Below, piece by piece: positions 1 to 6,329 of a stretch of DNA of 64,000 nucleotides. The notes under the pieces were generated by a model that had not been told where the DNA came from, did no database searches, and saw nothing but the letters and a program-made list of their open reading frames with translations. Origin of the DNA: Bacteroidetes bacterium 43-16 (GTDB lineage Bacteria > Bacteroidota > Bacteroidia > Chitinophagales > Chitinophagaceae); contig MKTB01000037.1 of the NCBI GenBank assembly GCA_001897525.1, forward strand, positions 124,001 through 188,000. Reading direction: 5' to 3'. A program made the position numbers and the translations under genes. How positions within the stretch are numbered: position 1 is the first letter of the stretch; every line of letters begins with the position of its first letter.

Positions 1-946
1 TCATTTCAGCAGCAGGCATCTGGCTGATGGCTTCTTCAGATTGGTAAGCAACCGGAACGGGTACTGCGGAGTTTACTTTTACAAAGTTGTCAATATCTGC
101 GGCAGTGCCCATTTCTGCTTTTAAGGTTTCCAGCTCTGTGCTTACGCGACCGGAATCTTCTGCAGAAGGTTTGATGTCAAATGCGATATAGTCAATGCTT
201 CTGCTCTCTTCTTTTACATCAAACATTTTTTTGTTTGCTGCAATGTATTTGTTGATATCGTCATCGGTAACTTTAACTTTATCATCGCTTACCAGTGTAT
301 AAGGCAGGTTTACGAAAGATATATTCGCAGCATTGCTACGGCCTTCATGCAGATCATCCAATACAAACTTAGGTGTGTACAGGCTGCCGGACAATAAGCC
401 GTTTAATTTAGTCTGAATTTTAGAAGCGATCAGAGAGTTCCTGAAGTTCTCCCATTGCGCTTTCATTTTAGGATCTTTAGTTTTCTCAAACTGTGCGATG
501 GTACTGGCTACCTGGTCGGCCATAAATTCGCCGGTCTGAGGATTGGTAAATGCCTGGCGTACCATAGGATCAGGATTGGCAGGGTTCAGCATTTCTTTCA
601 GCTCAGCGTCAGAAACGGAAATCCCTAATTTTTCATTGATCTCTGTAGTAAGCTTATCCATAACCATTTGGTTCAGCACCTGGTCTCTCAGTTGAGCAGT
701 AGCATTTTCGTCCATTGGGCGATTTTGTGCTCTCATCTGCTCTTCCTGTGCCATTACAGCTTTATCATAATCTGTTACATCAATCTTGCTTCCATCTATC
801 TTGGCTACTGTTGTGGAAGGGCCGAACAAACCACCGCCACGGCCACCACTTGTTGCATCCATTAACACAAAACCTACAAGGGCCAAAACGATCACCCCTC
901 CTGCAACTTTCGCGTACTTATCACGAATTTTCTGAATAATTGCCAT
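1..946 (-). CDS. PpiD/SurA-like peptidylprolyl isomerase, N-terminal part (cut by window edge)
   Basis: The frame is open from ATG at 946 to base 1, so only about 315 N-terminal residues are present. The protein starts with a short basic cytosolic stretch (MAIIQKIRDKYAK), one membrane helix at about residues 14-32, a glycine-rich linker, and then a SurA_N-like helical region (IDGSKIDVTDYD, later DQVLNQMVMDKL). This is the architecture of PpiD, an inner-membrane-anchored periplasmic foldase. The PPIC rotamase domain would lie beyond the window, so isomerase activity cannot be confirmed. An excellent Bacteroidota promoter lies just upstream. Confidence 0.85.
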   Translation of the reverse strand, partial: MAIIQKIRDKYAKVAGGVIVLALVGFVLMDATSGGRGGGLFGPSTTVAKIDGSKIDVTDYDKAVMAQEEQMRAQNRPMDENATAQLRDQVLNQMVMDKLTTEINEKLGISVSDAELKEMLNPANPDPMVRQAFTNPQTGEFMADQVASTIAQFEKTKDPKMKAQWENFRNSLIASKIQTKLNGLLSGSLYTPKFVLDDLHEGRSNAANISFVNLPYTLVSDDKVKVTDDDINKYIAANKKMFDVKEESRSIDYIAFDIKPSAEDSGRVSTELETLKAEMGTAADIDNFVKVNSAVPVPVAYQSEEAISQMPAAEM

Positions 947-978
947 ATTCTTATAGTGAATTTTTTTAATAAAGTGGG

Positions 979-1008
979 CAAATTTACCAAAATCTAATGT
1001 TAAACCAA
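979..1008 (-). promoter_or_regulatory. Bacteroidota-type promoter of the PpiD-like gene
   Basis: On the minus strand TTG (1008-1006) is followed after exactly 19 bases by TAAATTTG (986-979). This matches the Bacteroidota consensus of a TTG-type -33 element and a TAnnTTTG -7 element. The ATG at 946 gives a leader of about 25-30 bases. Confidence 0.7.
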
Positions 1009-1069
1009 AATATATCCCATATTATTATAGTTATATAATTTTAGGGGTACGGACTTGCAGCCGAAACTA

Positions 1070-1077
1070 TATTTTTG
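1070..1077 (+). promoter_or_regulatory. TAnnTTTG -7 box for the phosphatase gene
   Basis: TATTTTTG lies 33 bases before the ATG at 1110 and matches the Bacteroidota -7 consensus. No good -33 TTG is seen at the right distance. Confidence 0.5.
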
Positions 1078-1109
1078 CCCTGTTTTTTGATTTAAATGTA
1101 CGCTATAAT

Positions 1110-1589
1110 ATGAGAATTCTTATGGTATGCCTGGGAAATATCTGCAGATCGCCCATTGCAGAAGGTGTCTTGCAGCAATTAGCTATTGAAGCCGGGCTGG
1201 ACTGGGAAGTGGCCTCGGCAGGCACAAACGGATACCATACCGGGGAAGCGCCGCATAAATATTCGCAAAAGATCTGTAAACGTTATGGTTATGATATCAG
1301 CCGACAAAGGGCTGCGCGGTTTAAAGCAAGTGATTTTGATGCTTATGATTGCATTTACGTAATGGCAGATGATGTGTACCGGGATGTACAACAGCTTGCC
1401 CGCAACCCGGCCGATATGCAGAAGGTACAGTTCTTCCTGGAGGCCCTTCATCCCGGCGGGCGCAGGGAAGTTCCCGATCCCTGGTATGGGAACGAAGAAG
1501 GATATGAGCCTGTATATCAATTGATAAAAGAGGGTGCACAGGCTATACTTGCTAAACATAATATAATTACTTATAAGGAAAATTTTTAA
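1110..1589 (+). CDS. low-molecular-weight protein-tyrosine phosphatase
   Basis: This 159-residue cytosolic enzyme has the CX5R phosphate-binding loop at its N-terminus (CLGNICRSP, nucleophile Cys7, Arg13). The general-acid motif DPWYG lies near residue 123. Length and motif spacing are normal for the LMW-PTP family, which hydrolyses phosphotyrosine or arsenate-type substrates. The gene stands alone and diverges from the PpiD-like gene; the true substrate cannot be read from sequence. Confidence 0.95.
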   Translation: MRILMVCLGNICRSPIAEGVLQQLAIEAGLDWEVASAGTNGYHTGEAPHKYSQKICKRYGYDISRQRAARFKASDFDAYDCIYVMADDVYRDVQQLARNPADMQKVQFFLEALHPGGRREVPDPWYGNEEGYEPVYQLIKEGAQAILAKHNIITYKENF

Positions 1590-1606
1590 AAAATAATTCC
1601 AAATTC

Positions 1607-1636
1607 TTGGTTAAAGTTTTGGCTTTATTATATTTG
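1607..1636 (+). promoter_or_regulatory. Promoter of the DUF3276 gene
   Basis: TTG (1607-1609), a 19-base spacer and TATATTTG (1629-1636) form a full Bacteroidota promoter. Transcription should start near 1643, which excludes any translation start before that point and supports GTG at 1673. Confidence 0.7.
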
Positions 1637-1672
1637 CATTACATTCATTCACATTTAAATCTAAGAACGGTG

Positions 1673-2092
1673 TCGTACGAAAACAACAAAAACTACGAAG
1701 AGAAGCGTAATGCAGAGGTAGCCTTCAGTAAGAAGATTAAAGCCGGAAAAAGAAGAACTTACTTTTTTGATGTTAGAGAAACAAGGGGTAATGATTACTT
1801 TATCACTATCACTGAAAGCAAAAAAAGATTTAATGACGATGGTTATGACCGTCATAAAATGTTTTTGTACAAAGAAGATTTCAATAAATTTTTAGCTGCT
1901 CTTACAGAAACGATCGATTTCGTAAAAACAGATTTAATGCCTGATTTTGATTTTGATGCTTTCAATCATGATGAATCAGAACAAAACAATGGTGAATATG
2001 TAGCTTCCGCACCTGCCCCGGCTTATGTTGAAAGCATTACGGAAGAAGCCACTGAGCTTAAAGACACTTCTGTAGATGAGTGGAAAATGTAA
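1673..2092 (+). CDS. DUF3276 / PUR-alpha-like nucleic-acid-binding protein
   Basis: This 139-residue protein is typical of DUF3276, a small family conserved in Bacteroidota and related to PUR-type DNA/RNA-binding proteins. The core contains KAGKRRTYFFDVRETRGNDY, then TITESKKRFNDDG and FLYKEDFNKF, followed by an acidic tail. I choose GTG 1673 because the upstream in-frame TTG at 1607 lies inside the promoter and the family starts at this point. The role is not established; nucleic-acid binding is inferred from the family. Confidence 0.85.
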   Translation, partial: SYENNKNYEEKRNAEVAFSKKIKAGKRRTYFFDVRETRGNDYFITITESKKRFNDDGYDRHKMFLYKEDFNKFLAALTETIDFVKTDLMPDFDFDAFNHDESEQNNGEYVASAPAPAYVESITEEATELKDTSVDEWKM

Positions 2093-2115
2093 TCGCTCTT
2101 ATACTATATTTTAAA

Positions 2116-2143
2116 ATGGTGCTATTCTCGAAGAATAGCACCA
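2116..2143. terminator. Bidirectional hairpin between convergent genes
   Basis: ATGGTGCTATTCT pairs with AGAATAGCACCAT around a 2-base centre and is followed by TTTTTCTTTTT on the plus strand. It ends the DUF3276 transcript. It also overlaps the last codons of the convergent membrane gene ending at 2122. Confidence 0.75.
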
Positions 2144-2523
2144 TTTTTCTTTTTGAATGCCCGGGCGATCAATAGGGTTATTGTCGTTGCGATAAGATTA
2201 GGGATGAGGAAAGACATGCTTTCCCACCTATCTATTCCTCGCTTGAACACACCCATGATACTGGACTCCCCGGTAAGCAGGATAATGGCGAGTTCAAAAA
2301 TAATCGCAGCTGCCGCTATCCACATTATCTTGTTTTTGTAATGGCACAACAGCCCTATAATAAGGTATAGAAAAAGCAATACGAGCAACTGCATGGCTAT
2401 GCCATAAATAACAAAAAAAGGAACCATCCCGATCTGCCCGCCGGTCCCGCCGCTGAGGTTCAGGATATAAAAATGGAGTACCAGGATCAAGAAAGACTGC
2501 AGGAGGAAATAACTGAACCGCAT
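2122..2523 (-). CDS. small integral membrane protein, unknown function
   Basis: I do not recognise this 133-residue protein. It is almost entirely hydrophobic with about four predicted membrane helices (near residues 5-23, 32-60, 68-84 and 108-124) and a basic C-terminus (FKKKNG). Its stop codon lies inside the bidirectional terminator hairpin. It stands alone, downstream of nothing obvious. Confidence 0.65.
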   Translation of the reverse strand: MRFSYFLLQSFLILVLHFYILNLSGGTGGQIGMVPFFVIYGIAMQLLVLLFLYLIIGLLCHYKNKIMWIAAAAIIFELAIILLTGESSIMGVFKRGIDRWESMSFLIPNLIATTITLLIARAFKKKNGAILRE

Positions 2524-2616
2524 AGGCTTTACCGGGATGAAAAAATTATTTAAGTATGGGCAAATCTGTTTGCTTCAGATCGATTGGTAACACCCGCTTC
2601 TTTAAACGAAAAAGAA

Positions 2617-2644
2617 CAGGCACTATAGTTATTTATAGTACCTG
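2617..2644 (-). terminator. Terminator of the DUF5777 operon
   Basis: On the minus strand CAGGTACTATAA pairs with the later CTATAGTGCCTG, and TTCTTTTT follows. It lies 30 bases after the DUF5777 stop codon. Confidence 0.65.
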
Positions 2645-2673
2645 CTTCATGTATATGGAACAAACCTTGTTTA

Positions 2674-3633
2674 TTACCAGATCTTATTCCTGCTGTCTTT
2701 AAATTCCTTGGGCCTTACTACAGTAAATACTCTTGAAATATTAAAGCCGAAGTGCACCTGGCCTTTACCCCAGTTTTCTGTGGTGCTACCGATTACGGAG
2801 CGCTCAGAAACCCCGGTAGAGTTGGAGAACATGAGCTGGAATACGTGGCCTCCGGTCTCTATGTCCAATCCCAGGGTGAAAGAGTTCCTGCTGTCGCGCA
2901 GACGATCTCCCACCTGGTAATAATACTCTGCAGTGAGAGCCAGGCGCTTACTTAACTTAAGCCGTCCTCCGGCTCCTAAGGCAAAAATATCATTGGGTTC
3001 ATCGGCGTACAGCACGAAATTATTATGCACGTGGGTAGGCATTAACTGCAGGGAAAACTCACTTGAAAATTTCCGGGCAATAAGCAATTGGTTCACATAG
3101 CCCATCCTGTTGGAAAAAGGATAGGTCGTTCCTGCAGGGTTTTCCAGTTGTTTCACGCCCTGAACGGAAACGGCACCCAGGTAGCTTAAAGAGACCGGCA
3201 TCTTGTTATCGTCGGTCTGGCGCAGCAGGCGCACTTTAAGGAAGCCGTCTGCTTCTTTCATGTAGGTGCTTCTGCCGATCCCTGCCATCAGCCAATCGTT
3301 GATGCCATAGTCTGCGCCCAAGCGGGTAACTGCATTATCCAGGCCAAAAAATTCGTTGAAGCCTCCGTCAAGGGAACCAAAGCGGTGATTGATGCGTATG
3401 TCCAGGATTCCTTTACCTACGTTCTCTATGCTATGACCATTGGCAATACGGGTGGTTTTGAAGGTAGCTGTTGTATATTGTTTTTGCCCGGAATGTTCCG
3501 GATCTTCTTTTTCCAAAAGGGCAGAGAGGTCCTGTTCTTCTTTGGCAGAAGTAGTGTCCGTCTGTGCCTGCATGGCTAAGGGACTTAAGAGGAGCAGAAA
3601 ACCACAAACGGTTTTCATCAGTTGATTCGACAT
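2674..3633 (-). CDS. DUF5777 family outer-membrane beta-barrel protein
   Basis: The 319-residue protein has a signal peptide ending at about MQAQ (residues 20-24). A low-complexity acidic segment follows, then a long run of alternating hydrophobic strands typical of a barrel. Sequences such as GSLDGGFNEFFGLDNAVTRL and DYGINDWLMAGIGRS match what I know of DUF5777. ATG 3618 is an alternative start. It is the last gene of a minus-strand operon with YceI, two cytochrome c lipoproteins and an OB-fold protein, so it probably serves an envelope redox or lipid-related process. That role is inference. Confidence 0.8.
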   Translation of the reverse strand: MSNQLMKTVCGFLLLLSPLAMQAQTDTTSAKEEQDLSALLEKEDPEHSGQKQYTTATFKTTRIANGHSIENVGKGILDIRINHRFGSLDGGFNEFFGLDNAVTRLGADYGINDWLMAGIGRSTYMKEADGFLKVRLLRQTDDNKMPVSLSYLGAVSVQGVKQLENPAGTTYPFSNRMGYVNQLLIARKFSSEFSLQLMPTHVHNNFVLYADEPNDIFALGAGGRLKLSKRLALTAEYYYQVGDRLRDSRNSFTLGLDIETGGHVFQLMFSNSTGVSERSVIGSTTENWGKGQVHFGFNISRVFTVVRPKEFKDSRNKIW

Positions 3634-3663
3634 AAATAGATGCGCGCTAAAAGGTGGATAATA

Positions 3664-4212
3664 CTAAATGGCTTTTAAAATACTGGCTACGGTTACTTCA
3701 ATGGAAGAAGCTACTTTCTTGGCGGCCATGGAAGGTATCTTAATGCCGTAATCTGCAGGGGCTACATTGAATTTAGCATTTAAGGTAACACTATTCCCGG
3801 CTACTTTAATGTTTCCCTTGGTCTGTACGCGCTTGGTAACGCCATGGATGGTCATATTACCGGAAACGGTAACGGGGTAAGTACCGTCTTTTGAAAAATT
3901 CACTGTACTGAGGTTATCTATCTTGCCTTTAAATTCAGATTTCGGGAACTTATCGCTTTCCATATAGTTCTCATTAAAGTGCTCCTGCATCAGTGCTTTC
4001 TCAAACTTGAAGCTTTTGATGGGGATCTGGAATACCAGGTCACCGTTCTTACTGTCCAGGACAGCAGCAGATTCATTATTAAAAGCTTCTATATTCTCCA
4101 TACTGGTGGAACTGAAAAAAGAAACTTTCCCGGTACGGGTCATATATTTTTGTGCGCTTGCCCATTGTGTGGCGGCAGCGATCATTGCAAGGGTGATGAT
4201 TATCTTTTTCAT
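3664..4212 (-). CDS. YceI family periplasmic protein (copy 1)
   Basis: This 182-residue secreted protein has a signal peptide (cleavage after about ASAQ, residue 20). The YceI lipocalin-like beta barrel follows, with segments DLVFQIPIKSFKF, MQEHFNENYMESDKFPKSEF and GNMTIHGVTKRV. YceI proteins bind isoprenoids or other amphiphiles; the ligand here is unknown. It lies between a cytochrome c lipoprotein and a DUF5777 barrel. A second YceI lies at 9166-9717. Confidence 0.9.
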   Translation of the reverse strand: MKKIIITLAMIAAATQWASAQKYMTRTGKVSFFSSTSMENIEAFNNESAAVLDSKNGDLVFQIPIKSFKFEKALMQEHFNENYMESDKFPKSEFKGKIDNLSTVNFSKDGTYPVTVSGNMTIHGVTKRVQTKGNIKVAGNSVTLNAKFNVAPADYGIKIPSMAAKKVASSIEVTVASILKAI

Positions 4213-4240
4213 TATTGATCTCTTTAAGGTGTTTAAATCA

Positions 4241-4636
4241 TTAATTGTTGGGTGCTCCGTCGTCTACCCATTTTTTAATTTTTGCAATAGAGCAGTCATC
4301 CAGTTTAGGCAGGCCTTGGGGCATGGCCGAGGCATAACCGCTATGGGTGATGGAAGCCATCAGTTTGCCGGAGGCAGCTATTGATGCCACTCCTGCATAG
4401 GAAGACAGGTTAATACCTGTAGGTGTGCCGGTAGCATGGCATCCTGCGGTAGCACATTTAGTGGCAATAATAGGATTTACGGTATTGCTGAAGGTTACAT
4501 ACGTAGTATCACAAGTCGCTCCGCCATTACCTGGCGGATACATTTCTTCTGCGTTGTCTTTATAACAGCTGGCAATACTTACAGTAGTGATACTTAGCAA
4601 TCCTAATACGATATATTTCAATGGTAATCTCATCAT
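4241..4636 (-). CDS. cytochrome c-like lipoprotein (one CxxCH)
   Basis: The 131-residue precursor has a lipobox-like N-terminus (TVSIASCYKD, Cys24) and one haem-binding site, CATAGCH. A Met-containing segment (YASAMPQGLPKLDD) could give the distal ligand, and the end IKKWVDDGAPNN is common in planctomycete/Bacteroidota-type cytochrome c lipoproteins. It probably passes electrons at the periplasmic face. It is adjacent to a second, similar protein upstream. Confidence 0.85.
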   Translation of the reverse strand: MMRLPLKYIVLGLLSITTVSIASCYKDNAEEMYPPGNGGATCDTTYVTFSNTVNPIIATKCATAGCHATGTPTGINLSSYAGVASIAASGKLMASITHSGYASAMPQGLPKLDDCSIAKIKKWVDDGAPNN

Positions 4637-4651
4637 GGGTCTGTTGCTGAT

Positions 4652-5071
4652 TTAATTATTTAAAGCGCCCTGGAGTATCCAGTTCCTGATTAACAATATT
4701 TGTCCTGAAGACAAGCGTGGATTAGGTACCTGTGGCATCCTGTCTTCATCGTCATCTTCTGTGATCGATTCATAAAGCTTGGTATCATCCGGGTTGCCGG
4801 GATAGAATTTCTTCGCTTTTATCTTTTCGTAGGTGGTAAAGTTATAACCGTCATTGGCCAGGTTATCATTATGGCAGCCGGAACAATTGGCGATAAAGAT
4901 CGGCAGTATAGCATTGCTGAAGCTGGGATTGGCGGTATCTACAGGCTGATTTACACCACTGCTATCTATAATTCCCGGGGCCTGTGGACCGGGCATGGGT
5001 GCATGTTTACAGGCACTCAATGCCAGGCTAAGCACCATACCACTTACAACCAGTAGGATCAAGTGTTTCAT
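4652..5071 (-). CDS. cytochrome c-like lipoprotein (one CxxCH)
   Basis: From ATG 5071 the protein has 139 residues with a lipobox (LALSACKHA) and one haem motif CSGCH. The Met-bearing DRMPQVP segment and a C-terminal IRNWILQGALNN match its neighbour at 4241-4636, so the two are related domains arranged in tandem. An upstream ATG at 5098 would overlap the OB-fold gene; 5071 gives a normal signal peptide and an 8-base gap. Confidence 0.85.
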   Translation of the reverse strand: MKHLILLVVSGMVLSLALSACKHAPMPGPQAPGIIDSSGVNQPVDTANPSFSNAILPIFIANCSGCHNDNLANDGYNFTTYEKIKAKKFYPGNPDDTKLYESITEDDDEDRMPQVPNPRLSSGQILLIRNWILQGALNN

Positions 5072-5079
5072 CTTTCTTA

Positions 5080-5484
5080 TTATTTTGTTTTGATACAATC
5101 AGAAAGGATCACGGTCATCACAAAACCATTACAGAAGCCTTTAATGGTCAGCCGGTCTCCCACCTTTACCTGGGCTATAGCCTCGCGCATGGTGCACTGT
5201 ACACCAGAAAGCGGGTTGTCGTCTGCGGCGAGCACCAGCACCATCTGCCCGTCCTGGTTCTGACTAAGTTCCTGCACGACACCGGAAACGTCCAGTACTT
5301 TATTCAGGTAAGTTTTGTTGGCTTCGGCTTCATTTGCTTCAAAGGCTTTCACCAATGCACTTGCCGTTATGGCTTCCGATTTTATGTCCTCCACCTGTGC
5401 CGGTTTTTTATTGAATAAATAATAGGCTACTGCTCCGCCGAGCAGGACAATAACAAGTAGGACTAAAGCAATTTTTTTCATCAT
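5080..5484 (-). CDS. OB-fold (tRNA_anti-like) membrane-anchored protein
   Basis: The 134-residue protein starts with a membrane helix (residues 3-22). A compact OB-fold region follows (NKVLDVSGVVQEL, QMVLVLAADD, VKVGDRLTIKGFCNG, VILSDC). This is the tRNA_anti-like family found with Bacteroidota envelope genes; nucleic-acid binding is unlikely given the anchor and periplasmic side. It is the first gene of the OB/cytochrome/YceI/DUF5777 operon. The start MMKKIAL is preferred to ATG 5493. Confidence 0.8.
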   Translation of the reverse strand: MMKKIALVLLVIVLLGGAVAYYLFNKKPAQVEDIKSEAITASALVKAFEANEAEANKTYLNKVLDVSGVVQELSQNQDGQMVLVLAADDNPLSGVQCTMREAIAQVKVGDRLTIKGFCNGFVMTVILSDCIKTK

Positions 5485-5546
5485 TTGATACAAGGTATAT
5501 TATGCAGTATCAAATATCCTGATTGTAATAGTTGTGTAAAAATTTA

Positions 5547-5562
5547 TCCCGACGAAGCGGGA
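5547..5562 (-). terminator. Short GC hairpin after the response regulator gene
   Basis: TCCCG pairs with CGGGA around a 6-base loop. A T-rich stretch follows on the minus strand. It separates the LytTR regulator gene from the OB-fold operon. Confidence 0.5.
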
Positions 5563-5586
5563 ATTTTGAATGCTGAACCGGAAAGC

Positions 5587-6327
5587 TTATCCTTTACCTG
5601 AGATCCAGTGCTTAAAGGTGGCCGATTTTTCTGAGCTGACCACAGGGGCTTCTTTAGCCTCTGGTTGCAATGCCAGGATGACCCTGCCTTTGGTATGCAC
5701 TTTAATGTCTGCTATGGCGCTCAGGCTGGCCAGGAATTGCCTGTTAAGCCGGAAGAACTGCTGCGGATCGGTCTGCTGTTCCAGGCTATCCAGGTTACTG
5801 TCTATGGGATAGGCTTTCCCATTGCTTGTTTTAAGAAAGGTAGTTTTGTTTTCACTGTAGAAGTAGGCAATCTCTTCTGTGGCTATGGATTTTATATGAT
5901 CGCCGAAGCGCACCATAAAGCGCTGCCGGAAGCCGGTATTCAGGGCTTCGCTTTTATCCTGTTGAAAAAAGTCTTTAAGGTTCCTGAGTTTATTTAAGGC
6001 CCGGTTCAGGTCTTCTCTTTTGATCGGTTTCAAGAGGTAATCCAGACCAGTGGTATCGAAGGCCTGTAAAGCATATTCATTATAGGCTGTGGTAAAAATG
6101 ATAGGGCAGGAAGGCCGCACTATTTTAATAAAATCAAAGGTATTGCCATCGGCCAGCTGTATGTCGGTAAATAATACATCGGGTGCTGCATTATCCCGGA
6201 ACCAGGCCTGTGCTGCCTGCACGCTATCGACCGGCCCGAAGATCGCTACCTCCGGGACCAGCTCCCGGATCAATTTTTCCAGTCTTTTAAAGGCCGGTAA
6301 TTCGTCTTCTATGATCAGGACTTTCAT
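5587..6327 (-). CDS. LytTR-family response regulator
   Basis: The 246-residue protein has a receiver domain at residues 1-120 (acidic pair IIEDE, phospho-acceptor Asp55 in LFTDIQ, Lys in LLKPIKR). A LytTR DNA-binding domain lies at about residues 140-240 (IATEEIAYFYSENKTTFL, FFRLNRQFLASL). It follows the sensor kinase gene with a 2-base gap and must be its partner. The target promoter is unknown; the OB/cytochrome/YceI operon directly downstream is a reasonable guess only. Confidence 0.95.
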   Translation of the reverse strand: MKVLIIEDELPAFKRLEKLIRELVPEVAIFGPVDSVQAAQAWFRDNAAPDVLFTDIQLADGNTFDFIKIVRPSCPIIFTTAYNEYALQAFDTTGLDYLLKPIKREDLNRALNKLRNLKDFFQQDKSEALNTGFRQRFMVRFGDHIKSIATEEIAYFYSENKTTFLKTSNGKAYPIDSNLDSLEQQTDPQQFFRLNRQFLASLSAIADIKVHTKGRVILALQPEAKEAPVVSSEKSATFKHWISGKG

Positions 6328-6329
6328 AT

